From Stutzerimonas decontaminans (GTDB lineage: Bacteria; Pseudomonadota; Gammaproteobacteria; Pseudomonadales; Pseudomonadaceae), in contig NZ_CP007509.1 of the NCBI RefSeq assembly GCF_000661915.1, positions 3,365,501 to 3,429,500 on the forward strand: a DNA stretch of 64,000 bases. The letters are read 5' to 3'. Within the stretch, counting starts at the first letter, position 1. Each line of letters begins with the position of its first letter. Under the pieces are notes generated by a model that saw only the letters and a list, made by a program, of their open reading frames with translations, did not search any database and was not told the DNA's origin. Shown here piece by piece: positions 1 through 7,788 of this stretch. A program made the position numbers and the translations under genes.

Positions 1-137
1 TAACACCAGCCTATGAAGTTATGCTCAAGCACGAAGTTAGTTTTTCTGCTCTCGACCAACAAACAGGACATTCAGAACAACAATTCGAAGCCATGAAAAT
101 TCAGGCGCTATTCTCAGAGGAGCAACTCCCCTTCTAA
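1..137 (+). CDS. C-terminal end of an unknown protein (partial, cut by window edge)
   Basis: An open frame enters from the left edge and ends at a TAA at 135-137, giving about 44 residues that finish in EEQLPF. The composition (Glu, Gln, Lys, Phe) looks like a soluble protein tail. I do not recognise a family. It belongs to the probable genomic island that ends at 2722. The next gene starts 56 bases downstream after an A/G-rich repeat motif. With so little sequence no function can be given, and it could be a spurious open frame. Confidence 0.45.
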   Translation, partial: TPAYEVMLKHEVSFSALDQQTGHSEQQFEAMKIQALFSEEQLPF

Positions 138-141
138 TTGG

Positions 142-164
142 AAAAAAGGGGGAAGATTTATTTA
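142..164 (+). repeat. Short direct repeat, copy 1 (AAAAAAGGG-NNN-GATTTATTT type)
   Basis: The motif AAAAAAGGG, three variable bases, then GATTTATTT sits just after the partial first gene. A second copy in the same orientation is at 1430-1449, so the pair brackets the two genes at 194-1390. Motifs of this look occur repeatedly in intergenic DNA of gammaproteobacteria near mobile elements. That link is from memory and was not tested. Confidence 0.5.
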
Positions 165-193
165 ACAACCCGATAACTGAGCAAGGAGGCCTG

Positions 194-904
194 ATGAGAT
201 CAGATTGGGATGATGCACCCGATTACCTACGCAACAGAAAGCAACCGAGCCCTTGGCGATTCCTGGCGATCCTGGGTATCGGTTCCGCGGTACTGTCAGC
301 ACTGGCGTTTACGTTCGGCAAGCCGGTTGTACTGGACGTAAACCAGATCAAGCAAGGCATCCATGTCGGCGGCAAGCCTTGGTTTAACCAAGAGCCAGAG
401 CAGCCCATACAGCCGGATAGCCAGCCTTCCGTTGCAATCTACGAAGCCCCGGCAGCAGAACCAACACCAGCGCCCCAGCAGCGACAGCTGAGCCAGGAAG
501 AAATCGAATGGTTCGAAGAGCGCACAGCAGAAGCGGTTCAGCCCCGTCAAACATCGTTTAACGATAGCAACTACACGCCCCGCCCCGTCGCCAACACGAT
601 GCAGCCACCACCGGCCCGCTACTATGCAGCCAGCTCCACCAGCAGCACGCAAAAGCGCTCCGTTTCCCGCCAGACTCACCTCAGCAACTGGAGCTGGGAA
701 AACGGCCACAACAAACAGCGCATCAGCGGCCAGTTTGAGTGGACAGTGGTAAACGGCCAGATCGACTACAACAGCGTGTGCCAAAACTACAAACGCGGCT
801 CGCTGGTCTACCGTGACTGCCGTAAAGGTGCGAAGGTTGCGTTCAAGAGGATGTGCAGCCGGTACAAACCGGCTTGCGCCGCTGAAAATAATTACCTGCC
901 ATGA
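194..904 (+). CDS. Unknown membrane-anchored protein with a proline-rich linker and a four-cysteine C-terminal region
   Basis: The 236-residue product has a short charged N-terminus, one membrane helix at about 21-41, a Pro/Gln-rich linker at about 70-160 and a compact C-terminal segment. That segment has tryptophans (LSNWSW) and cysteines at about 196, 209, 221 and 228. This suggests an inner-membrane anchor holding a periplasmic domain with two possible disulfides. The start is supported by AAGGAGG about 5 bases before the ATG. The stop lies 3 bases before the next gene, so the two are probably co-transcribed. I recall similar Cys-rich C-termini in hypothetical proteins of other pseudomonads but know of no function. 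Confidence 0.8.
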   Translation: MRSDWDDAPDYLRNRKQPSPWRFLAILGIGSAVLSALAFTFGKPVVLDVNQIKQGIHVGGKPWFNQEPEQPIQPDSQPSVAIYEAPAAEPTPAPQQRQLSQEEIEWFEERTAEAVQPRQTSFNDSNYTPRPVANTMQPPPARYYAASSTSSTQKRSVSRQTHLSNWSWENGHNKQRISGQFEWTVVNGQIDYNSVCQNYKRGSLVYRDCRKGAKVAFKRMCSRYKPACAAENNYLP

Positions 905-907
905 AAT

Positions 908-1390
908 ATGTCTAAAGCACCTAGAAAAATCATCTACTCGAAGTACCTATTCCACATTTCTATTGCATGGCTTGTGATCGGCATAGCGCTAGGCCACCTC
1001 TTATGTTTCATAACCCCTAGCGAAATAGGCAGCATCAATTCTTACACATATATTAGCCATTTAACTGAAAATAGCAGGTTAGCTACCTCAATTACAATCG
1101 CTCACACTGCCTTACTACCAATAGCAATAATCTTGATTAGGCGCTATGGATTCACCTCAATATCTATCCCAACGAGAGGACGCATACTTTTATTAATCAT
1201 TTCGCTTCCTTTCCTCCCAGCATCATTAGGCCTTTTACCAGCGAGCGAAGGTACAAAATACCACGGATTAGCCATGACTATGGCTACATATCTAGATTGG
1301 TTCGGCGCCTCGTTATTTCTTTTTCTTTTTATGTGGGTATTCGCCTTTTCGGTTTCGGCGGCGTGCTCTAGGAAAACTAGTTCTGGCTAG
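908..1390 (+). CDS. Small four-helix membrane protein of unknown function
   Basis: The 160-residue product has four hydrophobic stretches at about 13-35, 56-78, 92-110 and 127-151, with basic residues before the first, so it should be an integral inner-membrane protein. No catalytic or binding motif is visible. It starts 3 bases after the upstream gene. Its codons are clearly richer in A/T than those of the chromosomal genes to the right, consistent with horizontal origin on the island. Function unknown; it may act with the membrane-anchored protein encoded just upstream. Confidence 0.75.
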   Translation: MSKAPRKIIYSKYLFHISIAWLVIGIALGHLLCFITPSEIGSINSYTYISHLTENSRLATSITIAHTALLPIAIILIRRYGFTSISIPTRGRILLLIISLPFLPASLGLLPASEGTKYHGLAMTMATYLDWFGASLFLFLFMWVFAFSVSAACSRKTSSG

Positions 1391-1429
1391 CCACTTAGCT
1401 TTAACCGGAAGAGCAAAAAAGGACGAGCA

Positions 1430-1453
1430 AAAAAAGGGACAGATTTATTTCTG
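1430..1453 (+). repeat. Short direct repeat, copy 2 (AAAAAAGGG-NNN-GATTTATTT type)
   Basis: This is a second copy, in the same orientation, of the motif at 142-164, located 40 bases after the stop of the four-helix membrane protein. A shorter imperfect partial copy (GAGCAAAAAAGGAC) lies directly before it at 1411-1424. The pair may mark a cassette boundary. Confidence 0.5.
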
Positions 1454-1519
1454 TATAAACCATAGCAACCAGATGAAGCTATCCCTAACGAGTCTTTCCA
1501 TGCGTGCGCGGCAGCATAT

Positions 1520-1864
1520 CTACCAAGGATAGCACTTCGATAAAGTTGCCCGCTTAACCTGGCAGAAATGCTCTCCAATATAAGGCTTCATATAACTCGC
1601 AGTGGAATGCACAACCGACGCCATTGCAATTAGAAATATAATTGCAACTATGTTCATGAATTTGCTACCACCGAATCGTTTTCCCCAACGATTTACTACA
1701 GCGAAAACAGCGAGACAAAAAAAAGGAATAGTACACAGGGCAATTGCGAGGCCTGTTAGGGTGATCGGCTTGGTGGACAGCACCGCTATGAGAATTAGCA
1801 TTCCAGCCATCGGGACATGCTGAAGTCTTCGCGGCCACGGATTATTTTTCATTACGGGGCGCAT
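1520..1864 (-). CDS. Small membrane protein of unknown function
   Basis: The frame is open further upstream to 1933, but I prefer the ATG at 1864 because TAAGGAT lies about 6 bases before it and the longer N-terminus has no such signal. The 114-residue product has three hydrophobic segments at about 18-32, 34-55 and 69-88, and a hydrophilic Cys-containing tail. It points left, towards the + strand membrane-protein pair. No family is recognised. It lies inside the probable island and its reality as a gene is only moderately supported. Confidence 0.5.
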   Translation of the reverse strand: MRPVMKNNPWPRRLQHVPMAGMLILIAVLSTKPITLTGLAIALCTIPFFCLAVFAVVNRWGKRFGGSKFMNIVAIIFLIAMASVVHSTASYMKPYIGEHFCQVKRATLSKCYPW

Positions 1865-1962
1865 ATCTATCCTTAGATCTGCAAAGAAGAAAACGCAAGA
1901 ATCGGCATGGCAGCGGATGTTAAGCATCTCCACTGCAAAGAGTAACCGACACTCTCACAAAG

Positions 1963-2292
1963 CTAGCGCTGCACATCATCTTGGAGCCAAGACGGAATAT
2001 CACTCATTCCGTGCAGTATGCGCCAAATCTCAATGTGGCTCGGACGCTCCACGTAGAACACCACGTAGGGATAGCGCTTGAGCGGCCATGATCGCAACCC
2101 AGGAATATCCAGCTCATGGGCGTAGCGGTTGGAGCCTGATTCGGGATGGCGGCTGAGCTGTTTATAGGCATGCTCCAACGCATCAATCAGGCCCAGCGCA
2201 GCCTTGTCGGCCTCCTGCTCCACGTAGAAGGCAATCGCTCGATCAACGTCCTCGCGCGCTAGCGCTCTTGGGATGACTGGCTTTTGCTTCAT
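1963..2292 (-). CDS. parE: ParE-type toxin of a ParDE toxin-antitoxin pair
   Basis: The 109-residue product has the RelE/ParE fold signature: an N-terminal helix region with Asp and Ala-rich residues, the central segment HPESG, then LRSWPLKRYPYVVFYV and a C-terminal EIWRILHG strand. ParE toxins poison DNA gyrase and are neutralised by ParD. The start overlaps the end of parD by 4 bases (ATGA), the usual antitoxin-toxin coupling. Many relatives have an Arg two residues after the conserved HG; here the sequence is HGMSD, which could lower toxicity. The pair sits at the edge of the probable island, where addiction modules are common. Confidence 0.88.
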   Translation of the reverse strand: MKQKPVIPRALAREDVDRAIAFYVEQEADKAALGLIDALEHAYKQLSRHPESGSNRYAHELDIPGLRSWPLKRYPYVVFYVERPSHIEIWRILHGMSDIPSWLQDDVQR

Positions 2293-2525
2293 CCGCGCGC
2301 ATTCCGAACCCGATCACGCAGAGATTCGAAGTAATCGGCATCAACGGGAGCAGTCGGCGCCGAGGCGGCACCTGCTAACAGCAAACCTCGAAGATGCTGG
2401 CGGTCCTGGTCCTTGCGGATCAGCTCGCGGACGTACTCACTACTGGTGCCGTAGCCACGCTGATTGACTTGCTCGTCCACAAAGCTCTTCAGCGTCTCAG
2501 GAAGGGAGATGTTCATGGTGCTCAT
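2289..2525 (-). CDS. parD: ParD-type antitoxin, ribbon-helix-helix DNA-binding protein
   Basis: The protein begins MSTMNISLPETLKSFVDEQV, the N-terminal beta strand and helix of ParD antitoxins (CopG/RHH DNA-binding fold). A C-terminal tail then binds the toxin, and the protein ends DRVRNARG. I chose the ATG at 2525 (78 residues) over the longer frame to 2546 because MSTMNISLP is the normal family start; an ATG at 2516 is also possible. It binds and neutralises ParE and represses its own operon. The direct repeats at 2540-2556, just upstream, are a candidate operator. Confidence 0.88.
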   Translation of the reverse strand: MSTMNISLPETLKSFVDEQVNQRGYGTSSEYVRELIRKDQDRQHLRGLLLAGAASAPTAPVDADYFESLRDRVRNARG

Positions 2526-2539
2526 GCCGGCAGCCCCGT

Positions 2540-2556
2540 TTGGCAAAAATTGGCAA
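2540..2556 (-). promoter_or_regulatory. Candidate parDE operator, two TTGGCAA direct repeats
   Basis: TTGGCAA occurs twice with a 10-base period (2540-2546 and 2550-2556), about 15 bases upstream of the parD start. One helical turn between repeats suits binding of consecutive ribbon-helix-helix dimers such as ParD. An inverted repeat TTTAGC/GCTAAA at 2563-2579 lies next to it. The call is inference only. Confidence 0.4.
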
Positions 2557-2694
2557 GAGCACTTTAGCGCGTTGCTAAACGCGGTGTCGATAAAGTGTCG
2601 AAATCACTGTGCCGAATAGCGACGAATCGAGCAGGCGGTTCGGTCTGGAAACCGCATAACGACACGCATTGAGCCGGAACGACACACTAAGCAA

Positions 2695-2722
2695 AAGGGT
2701 TCGATTCCCTTCGCCCGCTCCA
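2695..2722 (+). other. Attachment site: 3' end of a tRNA-Gly gene without its 5' part (probable island attR)
   Basis: The sequence reads as a complete T-arm (AAGGG, TTCGATT, CCCTT) followed by CGCCCGC, T and CCA, exactly the 3' end of a tRNA with a GCGGGCG acceptor strand, most likely tRNA-Gly. Nothing upstream can form the 5' acceptor, D-arm or anticodon arm, so this is not a functional gene. Integrases of ICEs and islands recombine in tRNA 3' ends and leave such a duplicate at the distal border. The 2526-2827 gap holds this site, the parDE upstream repeats and the terminator just downstream; nothing else is evident. Confidence 0.85.
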
Positions 2723-2729
2723 GTCTTCG

Positions 2730-2757
2730 AAGGCCCTGCTCATGCGCGGGGCCTTTT
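2730..2757 (+). terminator. Rho-independent terminator inherited from the tRNA locus
   Basis: AAGGCCC (2730-2736) pairs with GGGCCTT (2749-2755), followed by TTTT, on the + strand directly behind the tRNA-Gly 3' end. This is the usual layout downstream of a tRNA gene and supports the view that the chromosome side of the junction starts at about 2695. Confidence 0.75.
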
Positions 2758-2827
2758 CATTTGTGCCAGCGTATGGAGTTCGGCTACGAAGGCGCTTCGT
2801 CGTCAGGTTGCTAGCCCATCACCGTAC

Positions 2828-3616
2828 TCAGCCGCGCAAGAACGTCAGCACTCGCTGTGTAAAGGCATCGCCAGCTTCGACGTTGGATAGGTGCGCAGCC
2901 TCGAAGGCGACCAGTTCGGCGCCGGGGATACTGGCCTGGATGAACTCGCCGTGCTCGACGGTGGTCACCGGGTCCTTGGCGCCACAAACGATCAATGTCG
3001 GTGCCTTGATCGTGGCGAGCTGCTCACGATAGTCGGCGTCGCGCACCGCCGCGCAATTGGCGGCGTAGCCGTCCGGCGAGGTGCTGGCGATCATGTCGGT
3101 GATGCGTGCCGCAACCGCCGGGTTGGCCTCGGCGAACTCGGCGGTGAACCAGCGCGCGATGGACGCATCACGCATGTCGCGCATGGTCTGTTCGCGACCG
3201 GCCAGGACGCTGTCTATCCGAGTGTTCCAAACTTCATCAGTGCCAATCTTTGCTCCGGTGTTGCACAACACCAGACGCTGTAGACGCTCGCCAGCGTGGA
3301 TGCCCAGCCACTGGCCGATCAGCCCGCCCATGGACAGACCGCAGAAAGCAAAACGCTCGATACCGAACGCATCGAGCATGCCGAGCACATCCTGGCCCAG
3401 CTGTTCGATGCTGTAGGGACCAGGCGTCACGCCGGAGCCGCCGTGTCCGCGAGTGTCATAGCGCAGCACGCGAAAATGCTCGGCAAACGCCGCAATCTGG
3501 TCGTCCCACATCTGCAGGTTGGTGCCCAGTGAATTGGAGAGCACCAGTACGGGCGCATTTTCCGCGCCATCGAATCGATAGTTCAGGCTGACATCAGCCA
3601 GTTTTACGCTCGGCAT
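2828..3616 (-). CDS. pcaD: 3-oxoadipate enol-lactonase
   Basis: This 262-residue alpha/beta hydrolase opens beta-ketoadipate enol-lactone to beta-ketoadipate in the protocatechuate/catechol branch of aromatic degradation. The nucleophile elbow GLSMGG places the catalytic Ser at 95, with Asp215 (GAKDP) and His242 (EAAHLS) completing the triad; RYDTRGHGGS at 52-61 is the usual oxyanion-region motif. I chose the ATG at 3616 (MPSVKLADVS), preceded by GAGAAG, over the GTG at 3628. It is the last gene of the minus-strand cluster, 215 bases after pcaF; that gap carries no recognisable gene. Confidence 0.93.
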   Translation of the reverse strand: MPSVKLADVSLNYRFDGAENAPVLVLSNSLGTNLQMWDDQIAAFAEHFRVLRYDTRGHGGSGVTPGPYSIEQLGQDVLGMLDAFGIERFAFCGLSMGGLIGQWLGIHAGERLQRLVLCNTGAKIGTDEVWNTRIDSVLAGREQTMRDMRDASIARWFTAEFAEANPAVAARITDMIASTSPDGYAANCAAVRDADYREQLATIKAPTLIVCGAKDPVTTVEHGEFIQASIPGAELVAFEAAHLSNVEAGDAFTQRVLTFLRG

Positions 3617-3831
3617 TGTTCTTCTCACTTTGCGTTATGTTCGGCAGGCCGCTCTCTCAAGAGCCGTGTCTCACCAGGTGTGGGCCAATCACGCAGGCAG
3701 CTTGATGCGCGCTCGCATGTCGAGCGGGTGGAGCTCAATCCGCCTGCGCACATGGCCGCCGCTACAACCTGCTTGCGCTCGAGTCTCCGTGCGCGAAACT
3801 GCTCCCGCGAGCAACCGGTACTGCTTCGCTG

Positions 3832-5037
3832 TCAGACGCGCTCCACGACCAGCGCCAGCCCCTGCCCCACGCCGACGCACATGGTCGCCAGACCGAGACG
3901 GCCACCGGTTTTCTCCAATTGATGGACTGCCGTCAGCACCAGTCGCGCGCCGCTCATGCCCAGTGGATGGCCGAGGGCGATGGCACCGCCGTTGGGGTTC
4001 ACCTTCGGGCTGTCGTCGGGCAGGCCGAGGTCGCGGGTCACGGCCAACCCTTGCGCGGCAAAGGCTTCGTTGAGTTCGATCACGTCAAAATCACTCACGG
4101 CGATGTTCAGCCGCTCGCACAGCTTGCGCACCGCCGGCACCGGGCCGTAACCCATGATGCATGGTGCGACACCTGCGCTGGCCATGCCGAGCACCTTGGC
4201 GCGCGGCTTGAGTCCGTACTTCTGCACGGCTTCGGGGCTGGCGAGAATCATTGCCGCAGCACCATCGTTGACGCCCGAGGCGTTGCCGGCGGTGACGGTC
4301 TTGTCCGGGCCGTTGACCGGCTTGAGCTTGGCCAGTGCCTCGGCGGTGGTGTCGGCGCGCGGGTGCTCGTCAGTGTCGACAACCGTTTCGCCTTTCTTGC
4401 CCCTGATCACCACCGGGACGATTTCCTCGGCAAAGAAGCCGGCTTGCTGCGCGGCCGCGGCTCGCTGTTGGCTGCGCAGGGCAAAGGCATCCTGATCGGC
4501 ACGGCCGACCTGCCATTCATCGGCGACGTTGTCGGCCGTCTGCGGCATGGCGTCGACGCCGTAGAGCTCCTTCATCTTCGGGTTGATAAAGCGCCAGCCG
4601 ATGGTGGTGTCCTCGATTTTCTGGGTGCGACCGAAGGCCGTATCAGCCTTGCCCATCACGTAGGGCGCCCGGGACATCGACTCGACGCCCCCGGCAATCG
4701 CCAGCTCCAGCTCGCCGCTGGCGATGGCACGGAAGGCGGTGCCGACCGCGTCCATGCCCGAGGCGCAGAGGCGGTTGAGCGTCACGCCCGGAACCGTCTC
4801 CGGCAGACCGGCGAGCAGCAAAGCCATGCGCGCGACGTTGCGGTTATCCTCGCCGGCCTGGTTGGCGCTGCCCATGAAGACCTCATCGACCGCTGCCGGG
4901 TCAAGGCCCGGGTTGCGCTCGAGCAATGCACGCAGCGGAATCGCCGCCAGATCGTCGGCGCGCACTGCAGCCAGCGCACCGCCGAAGCGGCCGATGGGCG
5001 TGCGCACGGCATCACAGATAAATACGTCGCGACTCAT
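3832..5037 (-). CDS. pcaF: Beta-ketoadipyl-CoA thiolase
   Basis: The 401-residue protein is a full-length thiolase that splits beta-ketoadipyl-CoA with CoA into succinyl-CoA and acetyl-CoA, the last step of the beta-ketoadipate pathway. Visible catalytic residues are the nucleophile Cys91 ([12 protein letters not shown]), His357 ([10 protein letters not shown]) and Cys387 (CVGVGQG). The N-terminal [13 protein letters not shown] is typical of the degradative family and of PcaF/PaaJ. Its start overlaps the end of pcaJ by 4 bases, so the two are translationally coupled. Confidence 0.95.
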   Translation of the reverse strand: MSRDVFICDAVRTPIGRFGGALAAVRADDLAAIPLRALLERNPGLDPAAVDEVFMGSANQAGEDNRNVARMALLLAGLPETVPGVTLNRLCASGMDAVGTAFRAIASGELELAIAGGVESMSRAPYVMGKADTAFGRTQKIEDTTIGWRFINPKMKELYGVDAMPQTADNVADEWQVGRADQDAFALRSQQRAAAAQQAGFFAEEIVPVVIRGKKGETVVDTDEHPRADTTAEALAKLKPVNGPDKTVTAGNASGVNDGAAAMILASPEAVQKYGLKPRAKVLGMASAGVAPCIMGYGPVPAVRKLCERLNIAVSDFDVIELNEAFAAQGLAVTRDLGLPDDSPKVNPNGGAIALGHPLGMSGARLVLTAVHQLEKTGGRLGLATMCVGVGQGLALVVERV

Positions 5038-5831
5038 TCCTCACCTCCCAACTGACCATGAGCAGCAGCCGTGCGTGCTTCCAGGGCGCGCAGCGCCTCC
5101 AGCTCCTCGGCACGTGGCGCCTCGGTTACGGCCACATTGTCGGCAAAGCGGATCTGCCAACCGGTGTTCTCGATCACCTGCTCACGCGCAACGCCCGGGT
5201 GCAGCGAAGTGACCACGAATTCATTGGTGCCTTCTTCCGGCTCCATGATGCACAGATCGGTGATGATCGCCACCGGGCCTGCCCCTGGCAGACCGAGCTG
5301 CTTGCGGTGCTCACCGCCCTCGCCATGCCCGACCGAGGTGATGAAGGCGAGCTTTTCGACGAAGGTGCGATGGGACTGCTTGAGGATGATCAGCACCTTC
5401 TTCGCACTGCCGGCGATTTCCGGCGCACCACCGGCACCCGGCAAACGCACCTTGGGCTTGTGATAGTCGCCGATCACCGTGGTGTTGATATTGCCGTACT
5501 TGTCCACCTGCGCAGCACCGAGAAAGCCGACGTCGATGCGTCCGCCCTGCAGCCAGTAGCGAAAGATTTCGCCAGTGGGCACCACGGTGTCGGCGGTTTC
5601 GGCCAGTTCGCCATCGCCGATGGACAGTGGCAGCACCGACGGCTTGGCGCCGATCGGGCCGGATTCGTAGATCAGCACCACTTCCGGTGCATGGGTCAGG
5701 CGGGCCAGATTGGCGGCTTTGGACGGCAGGCCGATGCCGACGAAACACACGCTGCCGTTGCCCAGATTGCGCGCCGCGGCCACCGTCATCATTTCGTTGG
5801 TGCTGTAGTCATTGCCGAGGTGAGCGCTCAT
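5034..5831 (-). CDS. pcaJ: 3-oxoadipate CoA-transferase subunit B (CatJ/PcaJ type)
   Basis: Subunit B of the enzyme that moves CoA from succinyl-CoA to beta-ketoadipate. The motif YESGP puts the Glu expected to carry the CoA thioester at residue 56. At 265 residues it matches the longer CatJ type, as I recall it from Pseudomonas knackmussii and the gene next to pcaF in P. aeruginosa, rather than the roughly 215-residue PcaJ of P. putida. It starts within the last base of pcaI (TGATG-type junction) and ends inside the pcaF start, so the three genes form a tight operon. Confidence 0.9.
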   Translation of the reverse strand: MSAHLGNDYSTNEMMTVAAARNLGNGSVCFVGIGLPSKAANLARLTHAPEVVLIYESGPIGAKPSVLPLSIGDGELAETADTVVPTGEIFRYWLQGGRIDVGFLGAAQVDKYGNINTTVIGDYHKPKVRLPGAGGAPEIAGSAKKVLIILKQSHRTFVEKLAFITSVGHGEGGEHRKQLGLPGAGPVAIITDLCIMEPEEGTNEFVVTSLHPGVAREQVIENTGWQIRFADNVAVTEAPRAEELEALRALEARTAAAHGQLGGEE

Positions 5832-6688
5832 CAGTTGGCCTCCTGCTGCTGGGCAATCTTCGCGCGGTAGGCGGCGAAATCGGTGGTGCCGCGAATGTGG
5901 GTATCAATCCAGGCGGTGAACGCGTCGCGGTCACGGGCGATCGGGTCCCAAGCCTGGTAGAAACGGTTGTCGCGCTCGTAGTAACCATGCGCGTAGGACG
6001 GATGAGCGCCGCCTGGCACCAGGCACACGGCGGTCAGCGCCCAGGTCGGCAGCACGCAGGCATTCATCGGTGCTTGGAGGTCATCGACGATTTCCTCTAC
6101 GGTGACGATGCAACGCTTCGCCGCCAATGCCGCTTCCTTCTGCACGCCGAGGATGCCGCGAATCAGCACGTTGCCCTTGCGATCTGCCCTCTGCGCGTGG
6201 ATGACGGTGACGTCCGGACGCACGCTCGGCACGGCGGCCAGCACCTCACCGGTGAAGGGACAGGTAACCGACTTGATCAGCGGGTTGACCTTCGGCAGAT
6301 CGGAGCCTGCGTAGGCACGCAGCACCGCAAATGGCAGACCGGAAGCTCCGGCGACATAGGCATTGGCGAGATCCGCGTGGCTGTGTTCCTCGATCTCCAG
6401 GGCCCGCGGCCAGCCCTTCTCCACCGCATCGCGCAGGCGATGCAGCGAACCGACACCAGGATTGCCACCCCAGGAAAAGATCAATTTCTTCGCACAGCCG
6501 GCGCCGATAAGCAGGTCATAAACCAGGTCGGGCGTCATGCGCACCAGCGTCAGGTCCTGCTTGTTCTGGCGGACGATCTCATGAGCGGCAGCCGTGGGGA
6601 TCAGGTGAGTAAAGCCTTCCAGCGCGACGGTGTCGCCGTTCTGGACAAAACGCTCGACGGCTTCGCGGAGCATGAGGAGTTCAGCCAT
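5831..6688 (-). CDS. pcaI: 3-oxoadipate CoA-transferase subunit A (CatI/PcaI type)
   Basis: This 285-residue protein is subunit A of the succinyl-CoA:3-oxoadipate CoA-transferase and acts with the next gene's product. Segments such as GDTVALEGFTHLIP, SWGGNPGVGS and PVRPD-like VRPDVTVIHAQ are typical of the glutaconate-transferase-like CatI subfamily, longer than P. putida PcaI (about 230 residues). It is the first gene of the pcaI-J-F-(D) operon. Two PcaR-type operator sites lie 77-107 bases upstream of its start, so expression should respond to beta-ketoadipate through PcaR. Confidence 0.92.
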   Translation of the reverse strand: MAELLMLREAVERFVQNGDTVALEGFTHLIPTAAAHEIVRQNKQDLTLVRMTPDLVYDLLIGAGCAKKLIFSWGGNPGVGSLHRLRDAVEKGWPRALEIEEHSHADLANAYVAGASGLPFAVLRAYAGSDLPKVNPLIKSVTCPFTGEVLAAVPSVRPDVTVIHAQRADRKGNVLIRGILGVQKEAALAAKRCIVTVEEIVDDLQAPMNACVLPTWALTAVCLVPGGAHPSYAHGYYERDNRFYQAWDPIARDRDAFTAWIDTHIRGTTDFAAYRAKIAQQQEAN

Positions 6689-6762
6689 GAGTCGGATCTC
6701 GTATTGTTTTCGTACGCCGAATGCGTTGGGAAAACGTTAACGGTCCGATCACCGAGTCACAA

Positions 6763-6795
6763 TCCGATAATCGACATACCGTTCGATAATCGAAC
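6763..6795 (-). promoter_or_regulatory. Paired PcaR operator in front of the pcaIJF operon
   Basis: CGATAATCG occurs at 6765-6773 and 6784-6792, 19 bases apart. The second lies in a perfect 7-1-7 palindrome, GTTCGATAATCGAAC (6781-6795), essentially the 15-bp site known for PcaR of P. putida (GTTCGATAATCGCAC). The same core, again as a pair 19 bases apart, lies upstream of pcaR. The rest of the 227-base pcaI-pcaR gap shows no gene and no clear sigma-70 promoter. Confidence 0.85.
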
Positions 6796-6915
6796 AGTAT
6801 GCTCAGTTGGAACCCACTCCAGTTGCGGCTCGCTTCGCGGGCTAGACGGGCTATGGCGCAATCGCCGCAACCTGTCTTTGACTGGCCTGAACGGGGCTTC
6901 CGCCATCGCATTTGA

Positions 6916-7758
6916 TCAGTGGAACAACCGCGTGCTGAGTTCTCGGCTGGCTTCGAGCAGTACCGGCAAGAAGCGGGTTTCCAGTTCCTGGCGTGATACT
7001 CGCCCAGCGTGGGTGCCGACGTTCAGCGCGGCCAACACCTGGCCCGCGGAATCCTTGAGCGGAACGGCCAACGAGCGCAGCCCCATCTCCAGTTCCTGAT
7101 CGATGACCACCCAACCCTGCCGGCGAATCTCGGCGATGTTCTCGCGCAACGCCTCTGGGCTATGCAAGGTTCGACTGGTTTTTACCTGCAGGTCAGCGCG
7201 GCCCAGGTAGTCGTCGAGCGCTGCGTCATCCAGCGCTGCCAGCAGGATGCGGCCCATCGACGTGCAATACGCCGGCAGTCGACTGCCCACCGACAGGTCA
7301 ACCGAGATCAATCGCCGTGGCGTGGCCGAGCGCGCCACATAGAGCACTTCGTCACCTTCAAGGGTTGCCATCGAACAGGCCTCGTGAAGCTGCTCGCTAA
7401 GACGGTCGAGGATCGGCTGTGCAGTCACCGCCAGCGGCGTCGACGACAGGTAGGCATGACCGAGTGTCAGCACCTTGGGCAGCAGCGAATAGGTGCGTCC
7501 ATCGGTGGTGACGTAACCCAGCTTCATCAGCGTATGCAGGCAGCGACGCACGGCGGCGCGGGGAATTTCCGTGCGATGGCTGATCTGCGCAATGGTCAGG
7601 TGACGCTTGCGCTCCTGAAACGCATGGATTACCGCCAGTCCGCGCGCCAGCGAGGTCATGAAGTTGGGATCGCCGGTCAGCGCCTCGATGCGCTTGGCAG
7701 GCGAAGCAACAATGGGTGGCGCCATTGATGGCTGAAGAACACGCGGATCATCGGTCAT
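6916..7758 (-). CDS. pcaR: IclR-family regulator of the beta-ketoadipate genes
   Basis: The 280-residue protein has an N-terminal winged helix (LTIAQISHRTEIPRAAVRRC, about 55-75) followed by the IclR effector domain with LSVGSRLPAYCTSMGR and a C-terminal QELEMGLRSLAVPL segment. PcaR activates pca genes with beta-ketoadipate and represses its own gene. The frame is open to 7950, but the ATG at 7758 gives the normal length and leaves the paired sites at 7789-7819 upstream. The gene points at the pcaI operon in the same direction, separated by 227 bases. Confidence 0.9.
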   Translation of the reverse strand: MTDDPRVLQPSMAPPIVASPAKRIEALTGDPNFMTSLARGLAVIHAFQERKRHLTIAQISHRTEIPRAAVRRCLHTLMKLGYVTTDGRTYSLLPKVLTLGHAYLSSTPLAVTAQPILDRLSEQLHEACSMATLEGDEVLYVARSATPRRLISVDLSVGSRLPAYCTSMGRILLAALDDAALDDYLGRADLQVKTSRTLHSPEALRENIAEIRRQGWVVIDQELEMGLRSLAVPLKDSAGQVLAALNVGTHAGRVSRQELETRFLPVLLEASRELSTRLFH

Positions 7759-7788
7759 GGCAGAACACCCCAGGTTGCTGACAGTGGG

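Noticed and set aside
1387..1578. 63-residue minus frame in the island
   Set aside because: No RBS, no motif, overlaps the repeat motif and the membrane protein at 1520-1864.
2695..2722. Functional tRNA gene
   Set aside because: Only the T-arm and 3' acceptor half exist; no matching 5' acceptor, D-arm or anticodon arm is upstream.
3617..3831. Lost pcaB/pcaT remnant between pcaD and pcaF
   Set aside because: No frame in the gap shows PcaB or PcaT motifs; the idea is kept only as a note on missing genes.
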